Positions 41,175-52,776 of a stretch of 64,000 nt of DNA are shown here, one piece after another. Source of the stretch: Vanrija pseudolonga. Its lineage: Eukaryota; Basidiomycota; Tremellomycetes; Trichosporonales; Trichosporonaceae. The position numbers and the translations under genes are program-made. Where the stretch lies: contig NC_085850.1 in NCBI RefSeq assembly GCF_020906515.1, positions 4,154,001-4,218,000 of the forward strand. The letters run 5' to 3'. Position 1 is the first letter of the stretch. Every line of letters begins with the position of its first letter. The notes beneath the pieces are model-generated. The model did no database searches, was not told the origin of the DNA, and saw nothing but the letters and a program-made list of their open reading frames with translations.

Positions 41175-42347
41175 CTACGCCGGGACGTCGACACCACGCT
41201 CCTTGCGCGCCTTGGCCATCTCGGCCTTTGCCTCGTCCTCTGTAAGGAGGACAAAGTCCTGCTCGACGAGGTTGAAGGGCGCCGACTTGAAGCCGTACTT
41301 CTTTGCCTCGGCCTCGTCCGTGACCACCGTGGGCTCCTTGACCAGGGAGCCCTTGACGCCGAACACGGCGTCCGAGGTGAGGAACACGTCGCCCTTGAAG
41401 TACAGGCTCGTCACGAGCTCCTCGTACCCCTGCGCCTGGAGCATCATGTGCAGATGTGCGGGGCGGAACACGTGGCGGTTCATCGAGCGCAGCCACTTGC
41501 CGACGGGGCCGTCGTTGGGGATCGGGTACGCGACAGGCAGGACGGCGCGGAAGACGTACTCGCCCTTGGCGTCGGTACGCAGGCGCCCGCGGCAGTCGAC
41601 GTCGTACTCGGCATACTGCGTGTCGTAGAACCCGTCGTTGTCTGTCTCCCACGTCTCGATGAGACAGTTGGGGATGGGCTCGCCGCGCAGGTTCTTCACG
41701 CTGCCCTTGACGAGCATGTACGCGCCCTTGCCCTCTGATGCGATCGTGTCACCGTTGTTGATCTGGGAGTGTTAGTCGGCGGTGCAGCGACGTCCTCGGT
41801 GGGCTGGGTGGGCTCACCTCGCGTGTCTCCTCGACGAAGAATGGTCCGAGGACAGTCGACTCGGTCGCGCCCTTGGGCTTGGGGTGGTTGACGACGTCGA
41901 CGAGCGCCGACACGCCGAGGACGTCCGAGAGGAGGATGAACTCTTGCCTGAGGTCGGTGCAGATCTGTCCCGTCGCCGTGAGGAACTTGATCGCCGTCCT
42001 GGCGAGGGTCAGTTGTGCCCTTTGCGCCAAGCCAGCCCACTCACATCCACTCCTCGGTCGTGAGCTGCGTCTCGCGGACATAGTCGTGCAAGTGCTGCAC
42101 CAGCTTGTCCATGAGGAACTTCTGGCGGGGGTTGGGACACTTGCTGTCGATGAGGTGCACCAGGTCGGTGAGGTTGTCTGCGTTGAGGTCGGACATGGAG
42201 GGGAGGTTGTCCTGGGAGGGGGGTCAGTCATCAACGCGAGGGGGAGAGCTCGACAACACTACCCACCGTGTCGATATCCGGCGCACCGAGCGCCAGCGCA
42301 TCCTGGACGGCCTTGCCAAGGTGAGGGATGTTCGTGAGCTTTGGCAT
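41175..42347 (-). CDS. Intradiol ring-cleavage dioxygenase (second copy)
   Basis: Exons 42267..42347, 42045..42211, 41818..41998 and 41175..41762 give 338 residues. N-terminal helices (LVQHLHDYVRETQLTTEEWM, GQICTDLRQEFILLSDVLGV) precede the catalytic sandwich: STVLGPFFVEETRE, where the residue after GPF is Phe rather than the usual Tyr; ETWETDNDGFYDTQYAEYD; RAVLPVAYPIPNDGP with Tyr; and NRHVFRPAHLHMMLQAQGY with both His ligands. The C-terminus is longer than in the 17 kb copy and ends in a charged helix. It shares a promoter with maleylacetate reductase, which points to hydroxyquinol 1,2-dioxygenase; catechol or protocatechuate are alternatives. The Phe in place of the first Tyr ligand is worth checking, although the true ligand may be the nearby Tyr in another register. 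Confidence 0.82.
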
Positions 42348-42940
42348 GGTGAGCGGCGAGTCGTGGGCAGTCGTGTGGGTGGGGGAGACGTGTAGCGACA
42401 ACGTCGAGCAGGTTGCGGTCTCTTATGAGCGGCGGTGTCCAGATGCGCAGTCGGTTATGGTACGCATCAGAGTTAGGTTTCTGGGCCCCCAGCTAGCGCT
42501 ACGGCAAGTCTAGACCGGTGTCAGGCGCGCGCGCGTGTGCTGCTGCTTAGTGCTTGCTGAACAATACTTCCCAGTGGGTGAGACCTTGGGTGGGTGGGCG
42601 GGCAGATGCCTGCAGGTCGGGTCGGAGGGGTTATGGCCGGCCGGTCGGCCTCCACCCCTGCCTGCGTCACACGGCACGGCAACATGCCGCCCGTCATCGC
42701 CGGCTCCTCCGCTCCCATTGTCTAAGCATTCTCAGAAGGGGGAGCATATAGCCGCAGCAGCCGCAGATGCAGGGGCGCCGACGCGACAGGGAGCAGAGAG
42801 AGACAAGAACAACAAGGTAGCTAGCGACATTGACGAGACAACTTGTATCCATAACTATCGATTACTCTCAGTGTCAACCTCCACCCCCCACCTCCTCCCT
42901 GCCCTCCCTCCCTCCACCTCCACAAGCCCCCTCCTCCACA
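42348..42940. other. Divergent promoter, dioxygenase / maleylacetate reductase
   Basis: About 590 bp. It holds GGCCGG-rich inverted runs near 42630-42655 and a CATATAG box near 42746. No copy of the shared 16 bp palindrome and no gene were seen. Confidence 0.5.
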
Positions 42941-44071
42941 ATGCGTGCATTCACTTTTGAAGCCCACATCCCGCGCACAATCTTCGGCCAGGGCACGCTC
43001 AAGCAGGTCGGCGACGAGATCAAGCGGCTCAACTGCAAGCGCGTCCTCCTCATCACTCAGGACAATGAGCGGCAGATGGCGCTCGCGCACGAGGTGCGCG
43101 ACATTATCGGGGAAGCGAATGTCGCGGGCATGTAAGTGACGACTCCTCCCTGGCTTGCGCCGCGCCCGCTGACATGCCATTCCAGCTGTGTCGACGCGGT
43201 CATGCACACCCCGGAGGATGTGACGACCAAGGCGCTCGCGTACGCGAAGAGCATCAACGCCGACGGGCTCGTCTCCCTCGGCGGCGGGAGCACGGTCGGG
43301 CTGGCCAAGGCTCTGGCCGTGCGCACCGGCTGGCCGCACGTCGCCGTGCCCACGACCTACGCTGGGTCCGAGGCCACCCCCGTGCTGGGCGAGACGGTCA
43401 ATGGGCTCAAGACGACGCGGAGCGACCCCAAGATCCTGCCCAACACGATCGTGTACGACGTCGACCTCACCCTCACCATGCCGGCGTTCCTCACCTTCCC
43501 CTCCGGCATCAACGCGCTCGCGCACTGTGTCGAGGCGCTGTACAGCGCCACGCTCAACCCGATCATCGAGGGCGTCGGCCTGTCGGGGATCACGCAGATC
43601 TACCACGCCCTCCTCAAGCTCAAGGACGCGCCGACCGACGTCGACGCACGCGCCGATGCCCTCGGCGGCGCTTGGGCGGCGGGCGTCTGCCTCGCGCACG
43701 TAGGCATGGGCCTGCACCACAAGCTCTGCCACACGCTCGGCGGCTCCTTTGGCCTCCCGCACGCCGAGACGCATACCGTCGTCCTGCCCCATGCCATGGG
43801 GTACAACTACTCTGCGGCCAAGGGCGCGATGGAGAAGATTGAGCACGCGATCGGGAGCAGCGACAAGGCCCCCACGGCGTTCTGGAACCTCGAGAAGAAG
43901 CTCGGCACCCCCATGAGCCTCAAGGAGCTCGGTCTGAAGAAGGAGGACCTCGCAAAGGCCGCCGACATCGCCAGCAAGGCCCAGTACCCCAATCCCGCGC
44001 CTCTCGACCGCGAGAAGCTCCTCACGCTGCTTGAGAATGCTTGGGAGGGTAACCCGCCGGCGATTATGTAG
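42941..44071 (+). CDS. Maleylacetate reductase
   Basis: Exons 42941..43131 and 43186..44071 give 358 residues, the usual size. The start is MRAFTFEAHIPRTIFGQGTL. It belongs to the iron-type alcohol dehydrogenase superfamily: SLGGGSTVGLAKALA dinucleotide loop, PTTYAGSEATPVLGET, then NALAHCVEALYSATLNPI and GMGLHHKLCHTLGGSFGLPH with conserved His residues. These motifs are typical of maleylacetate reductases, which reduce maleylacetate to 3-oxoadipate with NAD(P)H and often do not keep metal. It lies head-to-head with an intradiol dioxygenase, the classical hydroxyquinol module. Product enters the CoA-transferase/thiolase steps encoded elsewhere in the window. Confidence 0.9.
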
Positions 44072-44730
44072 TGGCCTGTATGCATAGACTGGCACCTGGG
44101 CGTGGTCTTCGTTGCACGCATAGTATTGTCATCCGTGGTGGCCCGTCTTGGCGGTGATGGTGGTCGTCGTGGCGGCGGCCCCTGCCTCCTCCATCTCCCT
44201 CCCCCTGCCTCGAGGGAGATGCGTCTTCGTCTTGCCTAGCTTGCCACCAGGCTAAGCCAGTACTCGCTAGACGTCCCACGCCCACGTACGCACGCACGCA
44301 TCCCGAGCCCATTGGAATCGGAATCAGCAGTAGCGGCCAAGTATCCCGGCGCCCCGCATCTCCACCCGCTCCTCGCCACGGCCGCTGAATGCTCCCACCT
44401 CGCAAGTATCACCCAGGACCGCATTCCAAACCTGCTGCTGCTGCTCTGGGCATAGGCTTCGCGAGCGGCAAGCGAAGCTGAGCCCCGGGCAATTGCCGCG
44501 CCGACTGGGCGGCGCCGACTGCCGACCGACGATATGCGGTTATCTTGGATCCAGCGCGGGCATAAGGACTCCGGTATGCCGGCCGGCGCGGGGATGCGGG
44601 GCAACGGCCGTACCGGATCGCCTTGTCGTCAGTTGACCAAGGCATAGGCCATGCATTAGCGAGTGAGGGCTACTTGATATACTTGCATGCGTCGCTGTCG
44701 TCTCTCCTGGAATCACCAGCAGCTAGCATC
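44072..44730. other. Intergenic, promoter of salicylate-hydroxylase-like gene
   Basis: About 660 bp with no gene recognised. GATATAC at 44676-44682, 49-55 bp before the next ATG, is a TATA-like element; the longer CTTGATATA also occurs upstream of the 4-hydroxybenzoate hydroxylase gene (47.86 kb, minus strand). CGGTATGCCGG at 44572-44582 is a short CGG/CCG pair. Confidence 0.45.
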
Positions 44731-46255
44731 ATGGCACCGGGACTACCAGAGCTCAACATCCACATGTGAGTTGGGTTGGGGGCGGGAGACAAGCTGACGA
44801 AGGTAGTATCGGCGCAGGAATGGGCGGCATGGGCACTGCCCTAGCATGCGCGCGCCAAGGCTTCAAGTCGATCCACGTGTGGGAGAGCGCGAGCAACATT
44901 GGCGAGGTTGGCGCGGGGATCAACATCCCCCCGAACCTTGCGCGCGTGCTTGACAAGTGGGGCGTGCTGGGGGACGTGAGCAAGGAGGGCGTGTTGATTG
45001 AGAAGGCGCATGTGCTGGGTGAGTTCGAGCGAGCCGCGTAAGCAGCGCTAGTGTGTGAGAGCGAGCTGACGACGACGTAGACGGCTCGACCGACGAGGTG
45101 CTCACCACGGTCAGCTACGAGGACTACATGCAGAAGGAGTACGGCTGGCCCTTCACCACTGTGCACCGTGCCGCCCTGCAGCGCGGGCTCGTGAACGGCG
45201 CGACGGGCAGCGGCGTGGTCACGCTGCACCTCGGACACTACATCACCAAGTACGACTTTGACAATACCCGCTTCCAGGTCAAGGGCAAGCACAAGGACGA
45301 CAGCAAGGCTGTGTGGACGGACGCCGACGTCATTATCGCCGCGGACGGGGTGAAGAGCAAGGCTCGCGAGGCGATGATGGCGCGCAAGGGAGTTGTGGAT
45401 GAGGGTGAGTCGCGCGGCGAGCGAGCCACAGAGAGCCAGCCAGGCTGACCACACACCTAGTTGAGGACACCGGCCAGGCAGCCTACCGTATCATGGTGCG
45501 CCGCTCGGCCATCAAGGAGGACCCCGACCTCGTGCCCTTCTTCACTGGCTCCGAGTCTTACCGCTGGATCGGCGAGAAGCGCCACATCATTGTAAGTGGC
45601 TCACTCACTTCCTTGCCTCCCCCTCCCCCTTGTTGACACCCCCTAGGCCTACCCCATCGACAGCCACGACCTGTTCAACATGTCGACGACTCAGCCTGAC
45701 CGGCACTTCGTGCAGGCGGACACGTGGACCGCGGCGGGGAGCAAGACGGAGATGCTCAAGACGTTCCACGACTTCTGCCCGCGTGTGCAGAAGCTGCTCT
45801 CGCTCGTGCCAGAGGGCGAGGTGCTCGAGTGGAAGCTGCGCGTGCACAAGCCCATCGCGCAGTGGGTGGACCACAACACCGCGCTCGTAGGCGACGCGTG
45901 CCACCCGACGCTGCCGCACATCGCGCAAGGCGCGGCCCAGGCGGTCGAGGACGCAATGTGCCTCGGTATCGTGCTCGCCAAGGTCAAGGACAAGAGCGAG
46001 ATCCACCGCGCCCTCGAGGTGTACCAGACTATCCGCAAGCCGCGCACCGACTGGGCCGTCAACACGGCCGCGGAGAACTCGAAGGGCCTGCATACTGCCG
46101 ACGCGAAGGCGCGCAACGCCGCGTTTGCGAGCGCGGACGAGAGCGCCAACCCCGACAAGATGCTCAGCCGCGAGGTCCACGACATCCTGTTCAACTATGA
46201 TATTGCCAAGGAGACGGAGGCGAGCTTTGACAAGCTGTTTGCCGAGCAGAAGTAG
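44731..46255 (+). CDS. FAD monooxygenase, salicylate hydroxylase-like
   Basis: Exons 44731..44765, 44807..45018, 45081..45404, 45461..45591 and 45647..46255 give 436 residues. Class A flavoprotein monooxygenase pattern: IIGAGMGGMGTALACARQGF (GxGxxG, FAD), then VHRAALQRGLV, DVIIAADGVKSKAREAM (DG motif) and ALVGDACHPTLPHIAQGAAQ (GD motif, ribityl contact), followed by AVEDAMCLGIVLAK. Length and motifs fit salicylate 1-monooxygenases and related hydroxylases that decarboxylate salicylate to catechol with NADH and O2. No signal or membrane segment; cytosolic. Next to maleylacetate reductase and the 4-hydroxybenzoate hydroxylase. A 6-hydroxynicotinate- or other hydroxybenzoate-type substrate is possible, for instance one yielding hydroxyquinol. 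Confidence 0.85.
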
Positions 46256-46586
46256 TGTGTACGACTAGGAATGCATATGTTGTGACTGTTACGGCTTGGG
46301 GAGCACCGGGTCGCGTGAGCCGGAGGGAGACGATGGTAAGTGCACATGTGGTGGGCAGGACAACAGGTAGGTCAAGCTGCCCGGCTGCAGGCAACAGAGC
46401 TGTCCGGCGCGGCATTGTCCGGACGTCGGCCCTTCAGGTGCACTCTCCTGTAAGTCGCACCCCAGCTCCCCTCATCCGCCATACGTCCTCCTCTCGGCCC
46501 CTGTCTCCCGGCCACCCATGCTCGTGCTCGCGTCACTGCCCAAACCCATTCATGCTGCCGAGATACTGCTACAACACTCTCAATGC

Positions 46587-47828
46587 CTAGTCAAGGGGGA
46601 AGCCAGTGTACGCCTGGGCCGTGTCGGTGGCCGCGGCCTTGTTGGTGACGATGCGCGTGAGCCGTGCGATCTGGAGCTTGTCGACAAACTCGGACTCGTT
46701 CGGGTCGGTGTGGAGCATGTTGGTCATGTCGTAGCTGAAGCGCTCGGCCTGCCAGACGCGGCGGAGGCAGTTGTCCGAGTACTTCTGGAGCTTCTCCTCG
46801 CTGCCGGTCGCGACCTTGTGCTTGATCGCGTTGGCGAAGGTGATGACGTCGCCGACGGCGAGGTTGAGCCCCTTCGCTCCGGTGGGAGGGACGATGTGCG
46901 CCGCGTCGCCGGCGAGGAAGAGGCGCCCGTAGCTCATCGGCTCGTGCACGTAGCTCCGCATCGGGGTGACACTCTTCTGCGTGATCGGCCCGCGCTTGAC
47001 CTTCCACCCGTCCTTGGTCTCGGTACGCCGCTCGATCTCGTCCCAGATCTCCTCGTCGGCCCAGTCGTTGGCGTCCGTGTCGTTCGGCACCTGGATGTAG
47101 TTGCGCGACACGGTGCTGCTGCGCATCGACAAGAGCGTGAACCCGCGCGGGTGGCGCGCGTAGATCAGGTCCTCGTTGGAGGGGGGCACGTCGGCAAGGA
47201 TACCGAGCCACGAGAAGGGGTACGTCCGCTCGTAGCTCTTGCTCAGCTCCTCGGGGATGGCGGCGCGCGCGACGCCCCAGAAGCCGTCACACCCGACGAC
47301 GTACTCGCACGACAGGGTGTGCTCGGCGCCGTCCTTGGTCTTGTACCGGATAGATGGGTTGGGCGAGTTTGCGCCGTCGACGGCGAGCGCGCTCGTCTCG
47401 AACAAGAGGGGTGGTGCGCCAGCGCTCGCAGCGGACACCTGCAGCTCGATGAGGTCCTTGCACACCTCGGTCTGGGCGTAGATCATGACCGTGCGCCCGC
47501 CCGTGAGCTCGGGAAAGCCGATCGCATGGCGCTCCTTGTCGAAGAGGAACTCGATACCGTGGTGCACGAGGCCCTCCTTGTCGAGGCGCGCGCCGGCGCC
47601 GCACTCGCGCAGGGCGTCGACGGTGCCCTGCTCTAGGATGCCAGCACGCTGCCGGTGCTCGACGTACGCGCGGTCCTTGGCCTCGAGGAGGACGCACTCG
47701 ATGCCCGCGACGTAGAGCAGGCGCGCGAGCAGCAGGCCCGCCGGGCCAGCGCCCAGGATGCCAACGGTCGTCTTGGTAGGTGCGGGGGACTGGGATGTGG
47801 TCATTGTGTGGGTGGTACTGCTGGCCAT
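46587..47828 (-). CDS. 4-hydroxybenzoate 3-monooxygenase, bacterial PobA type, intronless
   Basis: One uninterrupted exon, 413 residues, beside neighbours with 1-6 introns. GILGAGPAGLLLARLLYVAG (FAD), RQRAGILEQGTVDALRE, VVGCDGFWGVARAAIP (DG motif) and GDAAHIVPPTGAKGLNLAVG (GD motif) follow the Pseudomonas enzyme closely. Substrate-pocket residues are kept, by position in known PobA numbering from memory: Tyr201 in RTYPFSWLG, and Ser212, Arg214, Arg220 and Tyr222 in LLSMRSSTVSRNYIQVP; Pro293 in PPTGAKG; Tyr385 in QAYTGFPLD. Reaction: 4-hydroxybenzoate to protocatechuate with NAD(P)H and O2. There is an extra N-terminal 20 residues rich in Ser/Thr. A TATATC-like box lies 30-40 bp upstream (47858-47867). 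Bacterial-type sequence plus lack of introns suggests horizontal acquisition. Confidence 0.9.
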   Translation of the reverse strand: MASSTTHTMTTSQSPAPTKTTVGILGAGPAGLLLARLLYVAGIECVLLEAKDRAYVEHRQRAGILEQGTVDALRECGAGARLDKEGLVHHGIEFLFDKERHAIGFPELTGGRTVMIYAQTEVCKDLIELQVSAASAGAPPLLFETSALAVDGANSPNPSIRYKTKDGAEHTLSCEYVVGCDGFWGVARAAIPEELSKSYERTYPFSWLGILADVPPSNEDLIYARHPRGFTLLSMRSSTVSRNYIQVPNDTDANDWADEEIWDEIERRTETKDGWKVKRGPITQKSVTPMRSYVHEPMSYGRLFLAGDAAHIVPPTGAKGLNLAVGDVITFANAIKHKVATGSEEKLQKYSDNCLRRVWQAERFSYDMTNMLHTDPNESEFVDKLQIARLTRIVTNKAAATDTAQAYTGFPLD

Positions 47829-50459
47829 TGTTGGACACGGCGAGGACGGATCCCGATCGATATATCAAGTCCCAGCCAGAGCAGCGCTCAGCAGCCGACT
47901 TGACCTACCGACCGCCCGGAGGCCCGGAGTGAAGCCGTCCCTGCGTCTACGGGGCCACGGGACGCGAGCGAGCGTAGGCGGCCCACAACCGCCGGAACGT
48001 ACACGGCCGACCGTGTCGCGTCGGAAGTCGGTCAAGTGGGAAGATGTGTGGTTGCTTGTGACTTCGTCGATGGCCACGGCGCCGCGGACAACTTGTGGCC
48101 GGAGAGCCAGGCAGAAGCAACAACAAATCGCCACGTGGCCAAGTGCCACGTGTATCCCTGTTCCCCTCGCGTGGCTTTTACATTCCGCGGACCTTTTTCG
48201 GATAACGTCATGGCCCCAGTCCCGTGAGCACGACCATGGTGCTTCCTTGCTGCTCCAATGCTCCTACTGGTAATGGTCTTTATTATTCTGCATCCCCGCT
48301 TGTTCCTCGTCCCCCTCGATCAGGAAGCCAGTTCGCGCGCGTCATATGGGCAGGTTTTGGTCTCGCCCCGCTCGTTCGCCCCCTTTGAACCGTGTCAACT
48401 CTGACTGCTGCTGCGCAATGCGCATCGCATCGTGACGCCAGTCGAGACAGGGAGTTTGGCCAGAGAAACGAGAAACCCGCACTGCACTCACACACACGCG
48501 CGCCCCATGTGATATGTAGCGTGCAAGCGTGGTGTGGAGGTCGCTTACTTGCTTGCTTTCCTGCTTGTTAGGCCAGATCGCTCACTACCCGCCCACGCCT
48601 CTGACGTATGTGGAATATGTTGGTTCTGATCTGCGGCGGTATGCGCTTGACACGGTCCGGCTGGCTGGCTCTTGGTCGTCGCTTGCTCGGTGTTTATTTG
48701 ACTTTCCTTTCCCATTCGGTAGTCACCAGCCCAACCAGCATGTGGAGTCTGTGCAATTCGGTTACGATCGCTTTGCGACCACACAACACTGACAACCCGC
48801 TTTCCGTCCCTCCAGCGGCTTGCAGGTTGGGGCTTGCAAGTGTGGGCCAAAGAGCGTGCACGCCAGGGCCTGGACCGGAGAGAGCGCGCGAACGAGCGAA
48901 CGAGCGAACGAGCGACCCCGCCAGCGAGCCAGTGGGCGAGTTAGCCAGCAACCAGCCGACGGACGCTAAAGCGCGGTATGTGAACCTTGCTTCCATGCTG
49001 CGCAAGTGGCACTTGATATGGGCCATGCAGGAATGTTCTGAGCAACTCGGTCCGGTGTGCGTGCTGTGGCAGTTGAATGAGCATGGTCACCGCAGGTACT
49101 TGATGATGGCGACGGTTAATATGCCCACTTGCAACTTGGTTGTTTCCGAGTGATTCATAGATATCCAGTCCTCTCCCCTCGTGCCGATTCCCCGGCCCCG
49201 GTGGGTTCCAGGGTCGCTCGGTGACAAGGTTTCACGGAGCGTTGCCTTTTGCTTTTGCTCTCGGCACCTCGTCGCCCGGTGTCAGCGTGTCGGTCGCACG
49301 CCTTGCCAGTATTTCGTCGGGCTCGCTGCTTGCACAGCCGAGAGTGAGAGGCCGCACGCCAAGAGAAGCAACACGACGCACGAGCTGCTCGGCCCGAGCG
49401 GGAGCTATTGGCCAAGGTCCCAATCGAGTGCCGGGCCGTGATGCGTGAAGCTTCCACTCGTCAAGACGTGGGACCGAGAGGGCAGGCAGCCTGGGCTCCC
49501 AGCTGGCCCACTGGCCTTCCTTCTCAAGCCAAACACTGCAAGAAGCAGATTTACACGGTCCAGCCGTCTCCTCAGCTGGAAGGTATAACCTCTATGCGCC
49601 GTGCCCTGTCCCGAGCGAGCGAGCAGTGCAACCAGCGCGTTATCGACAAGAGCAGGGACGACGCCATGACCTGCGGATGATCGTGCCCACACAAAACGCA
49701 ACAGGAACCAGCCATACGTGGCAGGGCAGGAAAGTGGGGAAGCGTGCAGCAGCAGAGCGGAAGCACCAGGCGCTGGTGGCGCACCCGGGCGGCGCACACA
49801 AGCCACGCCGACAGAAGAGAGCGCGCTGGCTACGGCAGGGCGATCTTCTAGGCGTTCTGCCTATACCATCCTTTTCTGCCACGAGTTGTCGTCAGTCTCC
49901 TGTCAGAGAGAGGCGTCAAAAAAAATCTGGGGGCCATGCAGGCGCTCCACCACGCCCACACGGTGGCAGAGCACGACGCAGGCGGGGAACTGATGCGCAA
50001 GGGGCGGTTACAGGGCCAATTGCACAAAGGAACAGCCACTTCCGCACCCATCCAATCGCATCTCGTCGACCCTTGCCCTCGCCGCTGCTGGGAATGGACA
50101 GGGTGTGGTGGGAATCGTGTCCGGAACCGCCAACACGACCCAAATGATGCGCTGGAATACCTGGGAATGCGATACCCACACTGTGGCAGATGGCGAGTGG
50201 TCACCTCCGCCCAGATAGCGGACGTCGTCGTCCCTAGTCCAAAGCTGGCATGGCACGGCCGAGATCTACATTCCTGTGCAATAGAGAAGAAAGAAAAGTA
50301 CAACTGTATTCGGTCTGATATCCGGGTCTCTCGCTGAGCTACATGAATCGTGTTCTGTACTTGACGAGGAAGAAACTGTTACATTGACGAGGGCGATACC
50401 GCCTCCCTTCGCTCACTCCCTGCTGCTGCGCTCCAAGTGGCCATCTCCCCTCCTCGCCG
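47829..50459. other. Gene-poor stretch, 2.6 kb
   Basis: Between the 4-hydroxybenzoate hydroxylase start and the end of the RDS2-like gene. No frame on either strand has protein-like composition or clean splicing. A run of near-perfect GCGAACGA units (about 48887-48918) is the only repeat noticed. It may hold regulatory sequence or non-coding transcripts. Confidence 0.4.
48887..48918. repeat. Short tandem AACGAGCG-type repeat
   Basis: About four units of an 8-base motif (GCGAACGA) in a non-coding region. Confidence 0.6.
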
Positions 50460-52776
50460 CTAGTTGACTGGCACGTCGACTGCTTGAACGGGTGGATCCC
50501 GAGGAGGGAGCGACATTGGCGATAGAACGGCAGTGACAATCATTGGGAGCCCAAACGAGTCGAACACAATTTGCGACGACATGATGTGGGTCAGTTCCGG
50601 GGAACCGCTCCGGAGCAAGGCGACAGGAAGAGTGACGTCGAATGTGGAGCGATCGACCATGTTCTGGAGAACCTGTGCGGCATAGTCTTCCCAGTAGCGC
50701 GTGAACGAGCTCGCGTCGAGCACCTGGACAGATTAGCGAGGTTATAATGGGTGCGTGTTCTACAATGCCGTTGGCGGCTACAATGCGGGGACATGTGGAA
50801 GCGAACGCGAAGTAGAAGCGATGAAATCTGGGGGCGGGCAGAGGCACGCGCTCCTTCTTTCGCAGTGCTTAGACTGGGCCTTAACTCCGCTTCATCTGTT
50901 TTCGGAGTCGCGCAGAGGCGTAGCCACATGCCAACCCCGCCTCATTCGCCCTTTCCCATCCGCGCAAGATTCTGCCAGCGTGGAGCAGGTGGGATCGTAG
51001 CGAAGGTGACCAACTCTCAGGCCCGCGCAGTGCACATCGAGGGGAGGCCGCCGCTCTGAAACCTGAACCTGGTTGTCTTGCGCGGAAGGTGCCTCGCCTC
51101 CGTCCGCCCGCCGCGGATCTCACTTTCTGCCCACTGCCACCCTGCCCCTCGGCTCCCAGCCCGCCGCCCCGCGCGCGCTCTTACTCACATGGTAAATCGT
51201 AACCTTGCCCGTCCTGAGCTGGCTGGGCTGTAGTTCGAGCAGCCGGCACATGCGCTGGTTGACGCCCATGATTTCGCCCGTTCGGCGGAAGACCATTGCT
51301 GGCGTGGGGATCATGTCGGCCATTGTGAGCCATCCACGAACATATGTCAAGAACTGGGCCTCGATGGCGACAATCTGGTCATCTCCCAGCTGGGAGAGCA
51401 CGCCGTGGAGCACTGCCTTGAACTGATTTGTCGCATTGGCGACGCGCGCCTGGAGTGTCGGGTCCGACTGCTCGTTTGCCCACGTCCGCAGACGCGAGTA
51501 CGCATACGTGTAGTTGTAGGGCATGATTGCTGCTGCGTCCATCACGTCACCTGGCGAGACTGACGACGGAGTGTGGGTGGCCCGGAAATCGGGGTGCGAC
51601 GGGGACGACGCGACCGCAGAGCCCAGAGCCGGGTTGACAAAGTCGATGGGCTGGTGGTAGTCGACGCCACCGTTGGGGATACGTCCGTTCGGAACAGGCA
51701 CACCGGCGCTGCGTACGCCCGCGGCGGCGCTGTTGGCTTCGAGCCAGCTCGAGAAGCCTGGTGTCTGGGGACCGACGCCGGGAGGGAAGCCCGCAGCCGC
51801 AGCTGCGGCGGCGGCGGCAGCTGGGTTCTGGTTGTGCAGCATCCCTTCGACGAGCGCCGACCACGTCAACTCTGGCGTCGGGGCCGAGGTTGGAGATGTC
51901 CCCATGTCGGGCATCTTCTGCAGGCCTTGGAACTGCGGGTCGTACCACCCCATGGGCCGCTCGATTGGCGGTGCGCCGGGCACGGGCGGTGCGCCGCTGC
52001 CGTCGTCAAAGGACATGTGCCTGTAGCCCTCACCGGGCGGCATCATAGCCGGGAGAGGAACAACGTTCATCCGTCCGCTGCCGCTCAGCGATGGGTTGGA
52101 AGGGTTGGAGGATGGCGAGGGGGTGCGCCCACTTCCACTCGCGTGCGCCTTGTGCGTTGGTCCTTCCTCCTCTCCTGACCGGCCGTAGCTCGTTCGTCGC
52201 TTGGCGGGGATCGAGGGGCGCCTAGACATGCCGTCTGGTGGAGCTGATGGCCCGCCGCTCATGCTTGCGCGCTGAGCTTGCTGTTCGGCCTGCTCTGCCA
52301 GCTGCTCCGCCTCATCCGCCAGGCATAGGTTGGCAATGTCCCGTTTGATGCTGTTCGGTTAGCGCGCTGCGGCGGCTGGTTTACTGGCTTGCTGGGGCGG
52401 GGAATTACTAACCATCGTTGACACGGGCGCGTGTCCTCGCAGGTGGTATGACTTTTTCGGCAAAACTTGCATGCCTGGGGGCGGGGGTGAGCTTGGTGCT
52501 ATGCATAGCGCACCTACTCTCTGGCACTTCGTTTTCTCTGTGCATACGACATGACGTGGTCGTGGGGATGTGTGGTTCCATGGAATCACCAGAGTTTACC
52601 GAAGGGGACGTGGGAACAAGGGTGGGGTATCAGGTCGGCCGGGGTTTGAAGTAAAGTGTGTATGCATGAGCAGGGTTCGCGATTAGATGGAGCGTGCGCA
52701 GTGTGCATCGCTGGGGTCAAAACTCACTGCTTTGGGTCCTACCCGTGTCCTCTTGGAGGTACTTGAACATGGCCAT
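50460..52776 (-). CDS. Zn2Cys6/PAS regulator of RDS2/ERT1 (AcuK) type
   Basis: Exons 52743..52776, 52518..52537 (20-base microexon), 52413..52474, 51189..52350 and 50460..50723 give 513 residues. The zinc cluster is split over exons 3 and 4: ACKFCRKSHTTCEDTRPCQR then CIKRDIANLC, the signature of RDS2/ERT1/AcuK regulators. A Gln/Ala-rich helix, then a Ser/Pro/Gly-rich linker with a run of Ala, lead to the C-terminal PAS-like domain (WLTMADMIPTPAMVFRRTGE, GVNQRMCRLLELQPSQL, then exon 5 ASSFTRYWEDYAAQVLQ). In other fungi this family controls gluconeogenesis and respiratory growth on non-sugar carbon. The first intron is 205 bp and the last 465 bp, unusual here. The short first exon MAMFKYLQEDT is inferred from phase. 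Confidence 0.83.

Noticed and set aside
42821-44095. 424-codon minus-strand frame
   Set aside because: It is antisense to maleylacetate reductase, whose motifs and splicing are clear; GC-rich codon use leaves the opposite strand open.
46518-47636. 372-codon plus-strand frame
   Set aside because: Shadow of the 4-hydroxybenzoate hydroxylase gene on the other strand.
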